From Lacinutrix mariniflava (GTDB taxonomy: Bacteria; Bacteroidota; Bacteroidia; Flavobacteriales; Flavobacteriaceae), in NCBI RefSeq assembly GCF_001418015.1, contig NZ_LIQG01000026.1, forward strand, positions 930,001 through 994,000: 64,000 bases of DNA. Reading direction: 5' to 3'. Shown here piece by piece: positions 50,659 to 60,002 of the stretch. Position 1 is the first letter of the stretch; each line of letters opens with the position of its first letter. Made by a program: the position numbers and the translations under genes. The notes below the pieces were generated by a model, which worked only from the letters and a program-made list of their open reading frames with translations, was not told where the DNA came from and did not search any database.

Positions 50659-51195
50659 TTATTTTTTAGACCGTTTCTTTTTCTTCTCTGCTTTAGGCGC
50701 TTCTTCATAAATTTTCTCACCTTTTTCTAACCACTTACTCCATGCTTTATTAAAGGTATGCACTTTTTCTGTTTCTTTTTCTTCGGAATCTAAAACAATG
50801 AAATCTTTGTTTTTCCATTCGAAAATCCCTCCATATAAATTATAAACATTTGTGTAACCTGCTTTTTTTAGTTTTTCACCAACGGTTTCACTTCTAATGC
50901 CTAACGAGCAATACACTACTATTTTATCATCTTTATTAGGGTATTGTTTTTCAACTGAAGCAATATCGAAGTTGTCATAACCCACACAAATAGCATTTTC
51001 TATATGGCTAACTTTATATTCTTTAGGCTCTCTGGAGTCAAAAAGGATGGCTTCAGTTTTTGGCATTGCAAGTTCTTCAACTGTAATATAAGGCACGCCT
51101 TTGTCATTGTATTGTTTAAGAAGGTCGCTAATACTTTTTTGAGCTATCGCTTCCGCGGAAAAAAAAGTAAAAAAGAGTATCAGTATGTATTTCAT
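50659..51195 (-). CDS. secreted rhodanese-like protein
   Basis: 178 residues from ATG 51193-51195. The frame extends 17 codons further, but MKYILILFFTFFSAEAIAQ is a clean signal peptide and sets the start. The rhodanese domain has the active Cys in IVVYCSLGIRSE. The C-terminus is Lys-rich (KKKKRSKK). The family transfers sulphur or handles similar thiol chemistry, which could include arsenic; that is inference. The signal-peptide cleavage region lies on a dispersed repeat. Confidence 0.85.
   Translation of the reverse strand: MKYILILFFTFFSAEAIAQKSISDLLKQYNDKGVPYITVEELAMPKTEAILFDSREPKEYKVSHIENAICVGYDNFDIASVEKQYPNKDDKIVVYCSLGIRSETVGEKLKKAGYTNVYNLYGGIFEWKNKDFIVLDSEEKETEKVHTFNKAWSKWLEKGEKIYEEAPKAEKKKKRSKK
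51148..51162 (-). repeat. dispersed repeat, family TTTTCCGCGAAAGCG, copy 3
   Basis: CGCTTCCGCGGAAAA on the plus strand (one base different from the consensus); in the rhodanese gene it encodes FSAEA at the signal-peptide cleavage region. Confidence 0.65.
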
Positions 51196-51214
51196 AATAA
51201 TTAAAAATAATGAT

Positions 51215-52042
51215 TTATAGTGTAATACCAAAACCTTGCAGTCCACTTTCTATAGCAGGTAATATTTCGGTATTATCCCAAATACCAGTAATTATTGTTC
51301 TGGCATATTCTTCGGGTAATAAACCATTTTGCATGAGTTTATTAGTAAGCTTATAGTTATAGTCGAGATTATAGTGCGAGTATTTCATTTCTCCGTTACT
51401 ATCGTCTAAAATAGCATACCAAACTTGTGGAGAACCATCGTTTGCAGGCATGCCAATAACACCAGGATTTAACCATAATTTATCGTCTTTTTCTTGGTTA
51501 AATGGCAATCCGCAATGTCCAGCAATAATGACATCGCTTTGCGTTTCTTCAAAGTTTTTGCCTTTTATTTCCCAATCGGTAGACTTAAAAATAAATTCTG
51601 AAACATTAAAATAATCACCATGTACAACAATTGCTTTTTTTCCAGCATAAGTAAACGTAAGATGGTCTGGTAAGGTTGCTAAATATTCTATTGAATTTTT
51701 AGATAGTTTACTCTGCGCAAACGGATACCATAATTTTGAAAAACCATCGCAACGCGAGCCTTCGGTAAAATCGCAACCACAATCTTCGGCATTTTCGCCT
51801 AATTGTATTTCTACATTACCTAAAATACCTTTTGCTTTCCATATTTTTAATAATTGTACAGTCTCTTCAGGCTGCGCGCAATAACCAACAATATCTCCCG
51901 TACAAATACAGTTTTCTGCAGGAATGTTTTCTTTTTCGGCAATGGCCTTTAAAGCTTCAAGTGCTTGTAGATTACTATAAACACCACCAAAGAGGAGTGT
52001 TTTACCTTTTAGTACGCCTAAATCTGTTATCCTTTTGTTCAT
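51215..52042 (-). CDS. metallophosphoesterase family protein
   Basis: 275 residues. Motifs: LLFGGVYSNLQALEAL (GxxS/H variant), CTGDIVGYCAQP, KGILGNVEIQ (GN-x-E), VVHGDYFNV and IAGHCGLPF. The first motif lacks the usual GDxHGN Asp-His and the third reads GNVE rather than GNHD, so metal binding may be altered. Cysteines in DCGCDF may contribute. It starts two bases before the symporter stop. Substrate unknown. Confidence 0.75.
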   Translation of the reverse strand: MNKRITDLGVLKGKTLLFGGVYSNLQALEALKAIAEKENIPAENCICTGDIVGYCAQPEETVQLLKIWKAKGILGNVEIQLGENAEDCGCDFTEGSRCDGFSKLWYPFAQSKLSKNSIEYLATLPDHLTFTYAGKKAIVVHGDYFNVSEFIFKSTDWEIKGKNFEETQSDVIIAGHCGLPFNQEKDDKLWLNPGVIGMPANDGSPQVWYAILDDSNGEMKYSHYNLDYNYKLTNKLMQNGLLPEEYARTIITGIWDNTEILPAIESGLQGFGITL

Positions 52043-52044
52043 AT

Positions 52045-53379
52045 CTATTTAATTATCCACTTTGGTATAAAATACACTATAATACAACTTATAATGCCCC
52101 AAACATTTACCCAAAGTAAATCGGCATATTTTCCTTCTGTAAAAATTAATGCGTCAGGAAAGGCTTTAAAAACTAATAGAAAACCAAAAATTAAGCCACA
52201 AAATGTACTTAGGTAAAAACTAATTTTTGGAACTTTTATATTCCAAAACAGAAAAACTGGTGTTAAACCAATAACCATGGTTCCAGAAATTGTTGTTGCC
52301 GAGAGAATTTCGGCATCTAAAAAAACCGGTAATGTTCCTAAAATTGCAATTGCAGCCATAGATGCTCTTCCAAAAGTGAGGTCTTTTACCATGCCTAAGT
52401 CTATCGCTAATAATTTTGAAAATGATGAAAATGTAGAGTCTAAAGTTGATGCAGCAGAGGTTATCATTATAAAATTAATAACTAATAATATAACGACTCC
52501 AAATGCTTTACCAACTTCTACAGCTGCTTGGCCTTTAAAACCTTGAGTTTGCGCATACACGCCAATGATACTAAAAAGGATAATACAAACAGCACCGAGT
52601 AAACTGGCCCATAAAAAACTTTTACGTGTTACTTTTGGTGAACTTATAAATGCTCGGTCTGTTAAAACGGGATCGTGAAACGGATAGCTAAAAGACTGAA
52701 TAATGGCTGCGAAAAATAGGTTCAACCCTAATTCGAAAGTCCAAGAACCAGAGCTAACTATGTCTGAAGTGCTAAAATCTTCGATTGAAAAAATATTCCA
52801 TAGAATGACAATTAGTAAAACAGCAAATAGTGCCATTTGTATAATATCTGTAAAAATAGAGCTGCTTAAACCGCCTTTAATAGCATAAGCTAAAGTTAAT
52901 ACCGTAAATAAGATAATGGCTAAATAATAATTATTACTACCGGATTCTCCAAAATAACTACCAATAACCATGGTGTTACTCCAAACTTCATTAAATAAAC
53001 GAATAGCAATAAGAATGGAAAATAAGGCCATAGCTCCTTTTCCAAATTTTGTAGTTAAGAACTGATGAATACTTTCAAATCCACCTACAGTTCTCATTTT
53101 ATAAATAAGTAAACCGGCTACTGCAAAGGATAAATAATAACCAGCATAAGCTACGCCACCAACAATACCAAAATCTAAACCTAAATTTGCGGCATTGGTT
53201 ATGCTTTTTGCAAAAATCCAAGAGATAATAAGGCTTCCTGTAAGCACTAAAGTATTTGGAGCTTTCTTTTTATGGACTGCCTTAAAAAATTCATCTGTAG
53301 TTTTTGCAAACGGAGACAATAGAAACAAGATTAAACTTGAGCCTACTACTAAAATCCATTGCCATGTTTCGGTACTCAT
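52045..53379 (-). CDS. sodium:solute symporter (SSS family)-like transporter
   Basis: 444 residues with about 12 membrane helices. Typical SSS features: MRTVGGFESIHQFLTTKFG, GLSSSIFTDIIQMALF, and TSAASTLDSTFSSFSK near the sodium site. The substrate is not known. It is sandwiched between the phosphoesterase and the SusD gene with 2-3 base gaps, so it belongs to the SusCD transcription unit and probably imports what SusCD delivers. Confidence 0.8.
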   Translation of the reverse strand: MSTETWQWILVVGSSLILFLLSPFAKTTDEFFKAVHKKKAPNTLVLTGSLIISWIFAKSITNAANLGLDFGIVGGVAYAGYYLSFAVAGLLIYKMRTVGGFESIHQFLTTKFGKGAMALFSILIAIRLFNEVWSNTMVIGSYFGESGSNNYYLAIILFTVLTLAYAIKGGLSSSIFTDIIQMALFAVLLIVILWNIFSIEDFSTSDIVSSGSWTFELGLNLFFAAIIQSFSYPFHDPVLTDRAFISSPKVTRKSFLWASLLGAVCIILFSIIGVYAQTQGFKGQAAVEVGKAFGVVILLVINFIMITSAASTLDSTFSSFSKLLAIDLGMVKDLTFGRASMAAIAILGTLPVFLDAEILSATTISGTMVIGLTPVFLFWNIKVPKISFYLSTFCGLIFGFLLVFKAFPDALIFTEGKYADLLWVNVWGIISCIIVYFIPKWIIK

Positions 53380-53382
53380 TTT

Positions 53383-54828
53383 TTAGTTTTCGTCCCACCA
53401 AACTGGGAAATTTATACTGTTGCTATTTGTAGCACTTGCAGCTTCTTGATAGTTTTCGGCATTTAAAGCTTCTTCTTCTGCCGGATAAGGCATACGAACA
53501 GGAATTAAATTATTATTTAAACTAGCAGAAATAGCATTAAATTCCGGGAAACCGGTACGTCTGTATTCTACCCAACCTTCATAACCATTAATAATATTTG
53601 CAATCCATTTTTGAGTAATAATTTGCTCTAAAGGTGTTGTGCCTATAGCATTAAAAGCTGCATTTCCATTTAAATAATTTATAGGCATTTCTGTTTGCCA
53701 ATACTCAAAGGCTTGTGTTACTCCGATTTCGTATAGGTCTTGTGCATTTCCTGTTATTAATCCTTTTTGGGCAGCTTCTGCTAAAGCAAAATGGACTTCC
53801 CAAGAAGTGATGAAGTTAGCATCTAAAACAGAAGTGTCTTCTCTAAAAGCACTACCTGCTAAAGAATAATCTGATAAAGCAATAGAAGTAGAAGAGGCGT
53901 CTATACCATTAATTAAACCATTAAACTCAGATGCTGCAGCGTTTGCAAAAGGTTTAAAAAAGGTGTTTATTCTTGAGTCATCTAAATCTATTAAAATGTT
54001 TTCCATGGTTTCGGATAAAACAAAATTATTAAAATCTCCAATACGTAATTGCGCTAAGCGAAAACTATTAGGGTCTGTATTGGTGAAATTAAAAATAGCA
54101 TTCTCACTATTTGAAGAAATATAATTTCCTTCTGTTGCAATAGCTTGTAGTTGTGAAGAAACATCTACTTTGTCCGATATTCTTAGCAACGCTTTAATTT
54201 TTAAAGCATTTGCAAATTTAACCCAAGATTCTAAATCACCATTAAATAAAATATCACCTTCTAAAGCAATACTTTGCGAGTAGTTTTCTATGGCAATAAT
54301 ACCTTTGTCTAAATTATCCAAAATACCATTGTCGTTCATATAAATAGATTCTTGACTATCGTAAGTTGGTGTTACAGTGCCTTCAATACCATTAAAAGCT
54401 TCAGAATAAGGGACATCTCCAAATAAATCTGTTAAGCCAGCGGCCATATAGGCTTTTAAAATTAGAGCAGGACCTTCGTAGACTGCAAACGTATTGATGC
54501 TTCTAGACTGATTTAAAATAATTTCATTGTCGCGTAAATTAGTATAAAATACAGGCCACGGATTACCACCTAATTGTGGTGATTTTAAGGCGTGACGATC
54601 GAATAGGTTAAAATCTAAAGCGGTTCTATGTTGCGATAATAAATCGCCAGCAACAAAGCCTTCATAACTCATTTGCTCTCCAAAATCATATATCACTTGT
54701 CTTAGTAATAGACTAGGTTGTACTGTATTTGGTGCATTAGGATTTGTATTAATGTCTTCAAAATCTTTTGTGCAGCTTGTTGTTAAAACAAGCGCAAAAA
54801 AACTAAATAAGTATAATATGTTTTTCAT
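53383..54828 (-). CDS. SusD/RagB-type outer-membrane lipoprotein
   Basis: 481 residues. Lipobox LTTSC (Cys19). The SusD-like helical scaffold begins DFEDINTNPNAPNTVQPSLL, has YLNGNAAFNAIGTTPLEQII, and ends in WRTGFPEFNA-like and FPVWW segments (the RRTGFPEFN and NFPVWWDEN motifs can be read). It binds substrate at the surface for its SusC partner, encoded just upstream. The substrate is unknown; its position in the arsenosugar region hints at an organoarsenic or sugar. Confidence 0.9.
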   Translation of the reverse strand: MKNILYLFSFFALVLTTSCTKDFEDINTNPNAPNTVQPSLLLRQVIYDFGEQMSYEGFVAGDLLSQHRTALDFNLFDRHALKSPQLGGNPWPVFYTNLRDNEIILNQSRSINTFAVYEGPALILKAYMAAGLTDLFGDVPYSEAFNGIEGTVTPTYDSQESIYMNDNGILDNLDKGIIAIENYSQSIALEGDILFNGDLESWVKFANALKIKALLRISDKVDVSSQLQAIATEGNYISSNSENAIFNFTNTDPNSFRLAQLRIGDFNNFVLSETMENILIDLDDSRINTFFKPFANAAASEFNGLINGIDASSTSIALSDYSLAGSAFREDTSVLDANFITSWEVHFALAEAAQKGLITGNAQDLYEIGVTQAFEYWQTEMPINYLNGNAAFNAIGTTPLEQIITQKWIANIINGYEGWVEYRRTGFPEFNAISASLNNNLIPVRMPYPAEEEALNAENYQEAASATNSNSINFPVWWDEN

Positions 54829-54838
54829 TTGTATCTTT

Positions 54839-57800
54839 TTAGAAATTTAAACTTGCTTTAAAACCAAAACTACGTGATGAAGCATAACTAATATCTTCTA
54901 CACCACTTACAAAGCCAGTGCCTTGGACAGCTAGTTGCTCGGGATCAAAATGCGGATTCTCGGTAATTACGAAAAGGTTTTTTCCTATTAATGCTAGATC
55001 AATTGTACCGCCTTCTTTTAAACCTAAAAAACCATCTTTTAATTCAAAAGCATAGCCAATTGAAAATTGACGTAATTTTAAATACGAAGCATCGTATACA
55101 TTGTTTTCTTCATGGTTTCTATCATAAAACTGTCTGTAATAACTTTCGGCAGAGATGGCTACTGTATTTGGTTCTCCTGTTTCAGTAACACCTTCGGCAA
55201 CAATTCCACCATCTGGTCTGTATTCTGTTTCTGCTAATTGTCCACCAACGTTTCCTAAAGCGCTTGTTCTAGAAACAATTTCTCCACCTTGTCTCCAATC
55301 GAATAAAAAGCTTGCTTTCCAATTTTTATAATTAAAATCGTTATTCCATCCTAAAGTAAAATCTGGATTGTAGTTTCCAAGTTTTTGTAAATTATTATCT
55401 GCTATATAATTTCCGTTACTGTCAATAATAAACTGTCCATTGTCATTTTTTAAATAACCAGTTCCATAAAAATCACCAATTTTACCGCCTTCTTCCACTT
55501 GAAACCAAACCGTTTGATTTTGGCTATCGTAAATTCTGCTATATGCTAATGTTAATCTACCATCTGCTTGCGGTAATTCTTTAATAGTAGCTGTGTTTGT
55601 CGCAAAATTAAAAGTGGTATTCCAAGAGAAATCATTAGTTCTAATTGGTGTTATTCCTGCAATAATTTCTATTCCTTTAGATTGTACTTTTCCGCCATTT
55701 ACAACTTGTTGTTCGTAACCCGAAGAAATAGGGATTGGCAATGAAATAATTTGATCTTTTGTGGTTGCGTTATAGTATGTGAAATCGAAACGTAAACGGT
55801 CTTTTAAAAAGCGTAAATCTGCTCCAAACTCATAAGAGGTTGTACTCTCAGGCTTCAAATCTGCATTCGGTATAAAATTTTGATTGCTAAATGTTGGTTC
55901 GCTATTAAAAGGAGTTTGAGATACAAAAGCACCAGACGTTTGGTAAGCATCTGTATCGTTACCAACTTGTGCAACACTCGCTCTTAATTTTGCAAATGAA
56001 ATACTTTCTGGTAACTCTGCAACATTAGATAGAATAAAACTTGTTGAAACCGAAGGATAAAAGAAAGACGTATTGTCTACCGAAAAAGGAGTCGCCAATG
56101 CACTCGACCAATCGTTGCGACCAGTAATATCTAAATACAAATAATCTTTATAGCCTAATTTAGCGATTCCGTAGAAGGAATTAATGCGTTTTTGAGATTC
56201 AAACTGAAACACTTCAATAGGAGATGCTGCATTATTAAGATTATAAATGCCAGGTTGCGCCAAACTTACGGTTTGCGATTGTTTTGTAGAAGCTTTTTGG
56301 TCTAATCTGTTACCACCAAACGAAAAATCTAATTTAAAATCGCCAAAGTTATTGTTGTAATTAAAAAGGAAATCGGTGTTAACCTCTCTATAAGAAACAT
56401 CATGCTCTGCATAAGCACCACTTTGAAAACGATTACTAGAATAGGCGCGTATAAGTTGTCTGTTTTCGTAAGAATAATCCATTCCTGTTCTTACTTGTAA
56501 ACTAAAATTATCTGAGAATTCATGTTTTAAGGCAAGGTTTCCAAACACACGATCACGATTAAAAGAGTTCCTATTTTCGTATAAAATAAAATAAGGATTA
56601 TCGAAAAAAGTATAGTTAAAAGAATACTGTTGCACGCCTTCTAAACCAGGTTGCCAGTAGTCTTGTAAATTATTAATGTTAAGACTTCGTGGTCCCCAAG
56701 CAACTAAAGAATAATTTACATTTTCGCTACCATAACCATTAGACGGTCTATTATCACTACTAGAATTTGTATAAGAAATAGAAGAAGAAAAAGTGGTGTT
56801 TTCTGTAGGCTCAAAATTAAGTTTTGTAGCTACTGTTTGCCTATCTAAATTAACACCAGGAATAATAGATTCGCTTCTTAAATCTGTAAAAGATAATCTG
56901 TAGTCACCTTTATCAAAACCATTAGAAATGGCAATATTATTAATGGTTGTAATTCCTGTTTTGTAAAAATCTTTAAGATTGTCTGGGTTAGATTTTAATT
57001 CTGTGGGTGTAATAGCATTACCAGAATATAAAGCCGTGTCACCACCACGAACAATTGTACCATTGTCTAAAACAACAGGACTATCAAACTGAGATACAAA
57101 AACACCAGCATCTAATTGTGGTCCCCAAGAATAGGAAATGTTGTCGTTTACTCCACCACCTAGGCCATCGATATATTCAAACTGTCCAGAATTTCCTTGA
57201 CCATAAGTGTTTTGAAAATCAGGCAATCTAAAAGCAGAATCTACAAATAAAGAGGTGTTAATACTTATGCCTAAACCTTTGGTTTTTTTTCCGTCTTTGG
57301 TCTTAATTACAATAACACCATTTGATGCTCTAGAGCCATACAATGCAGCTGCACTTGGACCTTTTAATACAGACACTTCATCAATATCGTCCGAATTAAC
57401 TTCCATAGCACCATTTCCAAAATCTATTTCTTGAAAACCAGCAGCAGCTTCGTTTGTAAAATTAAAAACGGTGTTGTTATTAATAGGAATACCATCAACT
57501 ACAAATAATGGGTTGTTGTTAGAAAATGAAGCTTCACCACGAATGGTTATTTTAGAAGACGAGCCAACTCCGGTTGCACCTTGAGAAATAGTAACACCTG
57601 CTAGTTTTCCAGATAAGTTATCTAGAAAGTTAACGGATTTTACTTCTGTTATGTCCTCAGATTTTAACGATTGTACAGCGTAACCTAATTCTTTGGTATC
57701 GCGCTCAAGACCTAAAGCTGTAATTACAACTTCGTCTAAGGCAGAAGCATCTTCGGTTAATTTAATATCAATTTGTGTGTTACTGCTAACAGTGATTGTT

Positions 57801-58030
57801 TGTGTTTTAAAACCTAAATAAGAAAACTGTAATTGGCTTAGTTGATTGCTAACTTCAATAGTATAAAAACCATCTTCGTTGGTTGTTGTGCCTTGATTGT
57901 TTTCTGTTGTAATGTTTACAAACGGTAAAGTGGTACCATCATTTTTACTGGTTACTGTACCAGAAATTATAATTTGTGCAAAGCTAAAACTTGATATAAG
58001 TAGCAATGCACACAAGTAAATGTGTCTCAT
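54839..58030 (-). CDS. SusC/RagA-type TonB-linked outer-membrane transporter
   Basis: 1063 residues. Signal peptide to about 18. A carboxypeptidase-like regulatory domain (GTVTSKNDGTTLPFVNITTE) and a TonB box region (DEVVITALGLERDTKELGYA) precede the plug (LAGVTISQGATGVGSSSKIT, VDGIPINNNTVF). A 22-strand barrel ends in SRSFGFKASLNF. It imports a nutrient or complex with its SusD partner. The gene is the first of the SusC-SusD-symporter group. Confidence 0.95.
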   Translation of the reverse strand: MRHIYLCALLLISSFSFAQIIISGTVTSKNDGTTLPFVNITTENNQGTTTNEDGFYTIEVSNQLSQLQFSYLGFKTQTITVSSNTQIDIKLTEDASALDEVVITALGLERDTKELGYAVQSLKSEDITEVKSVNFLDNLSGKLAGVTISQGATGVGSSSKITIRGEASFSNNNPLFVVDGIPINNNTVFNFTNEAAAGFQEIDFGNGAMEVNSDDIDEVSVLKGPSAAALYGSRASNGVIVIKTKDGKKTKGLGISINTSLFVDSAFRLPDFQNTYGQGNSGQFEYIDGLGGGVNDNISYSWGPQLDAGVFVSQFDSPVVLDNGTIVRGGDTALYSGNAITPTELKSNPDNLKDFYKTGITTINNIAISNGFDKGDYRLSFTDLRSESIIPGVNLDRQTVATKLNFEPTENTTFSSSISYTNSSSDNRPSNGYGSENVNYSLVAWGPRSLNINNLQDYWQPGLEGVQQYSFNYTFFDNPYFILYENRNSFNRDRVFGNLALKHEFSDNFSLQVRTGMDYSYENRQLIRAYSSNRFQSGAYAEHDVSYREVNTDFLFNYNNNFGDFKLDFSFGGNRLDQKASTKQSQTVSLAQPGIYNLNNAASPIEVFQFESQKRINSFYGIAKLGYKDYLYLDITGRNDWSSALATPFSVDNTSFFYPSVSTSFILSNVAELPESISFAKLRASVAQVGNDTDAYQTSGAFVSQTPFNSEPTFSNQNFIPNADLKPESTTSYEFGADLRFLKDRLRFDFTYYNATTKDQIISLPIPISSGYEQQVVNGGKVQSKGIEIIAGITPIRTNDFSWNTTFNFATNTATIKELPQADGRLTLAYSRIYDSQNQTVWFQVEEGGKIGDFYGTGYLKNDNGQFIIDSNGNYIADNNLQKLGNYNPDFTLGWNNDFNYKNWKASFLFDWRQGGEIVSRTSALGNVGGQLAETEYRPDGGIVAEGVTETGEPNTVAISAESYYRQFYDRNHEENNVYDASYLKLRQFSIGYAFELKDGFLGLKEGGTIDLALIGKNLFVITENPHFDPEQLAVQGTGFVSGVEDISYASSRSFGFKASLNF

Positions 58031-58090
58031 TAAAATATATTTTCAATAGATTATTAAAGTTGAAACGAAGTGTATCGTTTCTTTATATGT

Positions 58091-58774
58091 CTATGCCGAA
58101 AATATAAATGGAGAGCCTTTGTTGTAATTTAAAGCTGTTAAATTCAGTTTTAGGAACTGAAATATATGTGTTGTTTTCGCTTTCGCGGAAGTAATAATTA
58201 ATAATAAAATACTTTTAATTAAAGTAGAAATACTTCTAAAACTGTCTGTGATTTTTTTAGCATCAGAAAAAGTATCAATATCAGTAAGTGTTTCTAATAA
58301 AGAAACTTTAATACTTTTTAAAGATAATAGATTGGTTATGCGTTGTCTTAATTTAGAGGTTTGCCAAGGTAAATTAATAAAATGATTAACATTAAATTGT
58401 TCTTTACTTATTCCCATAAGATAAAAACCGCCATCTTGAGATGGGCCTAAAACCAGAGTATTAGTCTTAAGTTTTTTGTAAGCACTATTAATATGACTCA
58501 CTTTTAAATGTGGTGTGTCATTACCAACAGTAATTACATTGTCGAAACCTTTATTAAAAACAGATTGAATAGCATTTGTAAAACGCTCTCCAAAGGTGTT
58601 TCCTATTTGTTGGGTTTCAGAAACAATAAAATAAGGCAATTTTGTTTGCTTTACTTTAGCTTCTATTTGTGTGTTTAATTCTTGAAATAATACAGCAGCA
58701 TGCGGGAAAGGTTTGTTTAAACCTTCCGCTTTTGCAGAATTTGAAAATATTAATATGGCTGTTTTATTTGTCAT
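58091..58774 (-). CDS. TIGR04282-like transferase with an unusual C-terminal extension
   Basis: 227 residues. Motifs of the DUF2064/TIGR04282 group: ILIFSNSAKAEGLNKPFPHA, FGERFTNAIQSVFNKGF, ITVGNDTPHL and GPSQDGGFYLMGI. The normal domain ends near LTDIDTFSDAKKITDSF (about residue 178). The last 45 residues are an added hydrophobic stretch (LIKSILLLIITSAKAKTT) plus a tail to FSA, partly encoded by a dispersed repeat. The tail may result from the repeat's insertion removing the original stop. The gene is otherwise intact and lies between ArsS and SusC genes. Confidence 0.8.
   Translation of the reverse strand: MTNKTAILIFSNSAKAEGLNKPFPHAAVLFQELNTQIEAKVKQTKLPYFIVSETQQIGNTFGERFTNAIQSVFNKGFDNVITVGNDTPHLKVSHINSAYKKLKTNTLVLGPSQDGGFYLMGISKEQFNVNHFINLPWQTSKLRQRITNLLSLKSIKVSLLETLTDIDTFSDAKKITDSFRSISTLIKSILLLIITSAKAKTTHIFQFLKLNLTALNYNKGSPFIFSA
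58178..58190 (-). repeat. dispersed repeat, family TTTTCCGCGAAAGCG, copy 4
   Basis: CGCTTTCGCGGAA on the plus strand, near the 3' end of the TIGR04282-like gene, where it encodes SAKA in the extra tail. Confidence 0.65.
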
Positions 58775-58810
58775 AAACGATCTCCATAATAATAGAGATT
58801 TTATGTGTTT

Positions 58811-58827
58811 TTTTTTCCGCGTAAGCG
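58811..58827. repeat. dispersed repeat, family TTTTCCGCGAAAGCG, copy 5
   Basis: TTTTTTCCGCGTAAGCG (one base different from the consensus), in the 71-base gap between arsS and the TIGR04282-like gene. Intergenic, unlike the other four copies. Confidence 0.65.
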
Positions 58828-58845
58828 ATAATATTTTGATTAATT

Positions 58846-59910
58846 TTAAGCTACAACACCTTGACAGCTACTTCCTGCTCCAGCAGTACAACCATAACAA
58901 TGTTGAGAAATCACGATGTTTCTACCTTCCAATAATTCTTCTTGATACTCGCTAATGTGTCTAGATTTACTATTCACTGGTAATTCTAACATTTGGTTAA
59001 AATCACAATCAAATAAATAACCATCCCAACTTACAGACAATGTATTTGTACACATTACGTTTTCTACAGCAGCCGGATTATAAGCTTCAACTAAAGCATA
59101 CATATAATCTTCGTAATTTTCTGAAGCAATTAAATAATCTAGAAAACGAGCGATTGGTAAATTTGTGATGGCAAATAAACTGTGAAAATTAATTCCGAAA
59201 TCTTCCATCAATGCTTTTTTGAAATCTTTCTCCATTGTCGCTTGGTCACCAGGCAAATATGCACCATTAGGATTGTAAACTAAATCTAACTTTAAATCAC
59301 TACCAGGCATACCATAACCACGTTCGTTTAATTCTTGTAACGCTTTTATAGACATGTCAAAAACACCTTCACCTCTTTGTTTATCTGTTTTTCCTCTTGT
59401 CCAGTGTGGCATAGAAGAGACAACGTGTATGTTGTGTTTTTTAAAGAAGTCTGGTAAATCGTAATACTTTTTATTAGCACGAATAATGGTTAAATTAGAA
59501 CGTACAATAAAATCCTTAACACCAACTTTAGAGGCTTCCTCAACAAACCATCTAAAATGTGGGTTCATTTCTGGTGCACCACCTGTTAAATCTAACGTGT
59601 GCGCTCCAGTAGTTTTTATAACATCCAGAATTTGTTGCATGGTCTCACGCGTCATTATTTCCTTTCTGTCTGGACCTGCATCAACGTGGCAATGTTCGCA
59701 AACTTGATTGCACATATAGCCAACATTAATTTGTAAAATTTCAAGCTTTTTCGCTTTTAAAGGAAACTGATTTGTTTCCGAAATCTTATTCTTGAATGTT
59801 GGTAATTCACCATTCGCAAAAATACCATTAGATAAAATATCTAATTGCTTATTGCTTTTTGCTAAATCGCTATCTCTTTTCTGTAATGACTGTGTTTTTA
59901 ATTTACCCAT
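58846..59910 (-). CDS. arsS: radical SAM protein ArsS, arsenosugar biosynthesis
   Basis: 354 residues. The radical SAM motif is C-x3-C-x2-C in YMCNQVCEHCHVDAGP. A C-terminal Cys-rich segment (CYGCTAGAGSSCQG) is the family hallmark. ArsS joins a 5'-deoxyadenosyl group to dimethylarsenite, giving the arsenoadenosine precursor of arsenosugars. LDLTGGAPEMNPHF and MCTNTLSVSWDGYLFDCDFN are also conserved. It is the second gene of the minus-strand cluster, 92 bases after the CMD-family gene. Confidence 0.93.
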   Translation of the reverse strand: MGKLKTQSLQKRDSDLAKSNKQLDILSNGIFANGELPTFKNKISETNQFPLKAKKLEILQINVGYMCNQVCEHCHVDAGPDRKEIMTRETMQQILDVIKTTGAHTLDLTGGAPEMNPHFRWFVEEASKVGVKDFIVRSNLTIIRANKKYYDLPDFFKKHNIHVVSSMPHWTRGKTDKQRGEGVFDMSIKALQELNERGYGMPGSDLKLDLVYNPNGAYLPGDQATMEKDFKKALMEDFGINFHSLFAITNLPIARFLDYLIASENYEDYMYALVEAYNPAAVENVMCTNTLSVSWDGYLFDCDFNQMLELPVNSKSRHISEYQEELLEGRNIVISQHCYGCTAGAGSSCQGVVA

Positions 59911-60002
59911 TGTTAAGTTTTACTATACTGTTTACGTAAAATTTGAGGTTATAGTTTTAGGTCGTTAGATGTATTGCTAAAAAAGTAAAAAATGATTTCT
60001 AC

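Noticed and set aside
53383-58030. SusC/SusD as an ordinary polysaccharide-utilisation locus.
   Set aside because: No glycoside hydrolase, sulphatase or sensor gene is adjacent; only arsenosugar and transport genes surround the pair. The GH113-like hydrolase is about 18 kb away on the other strand.
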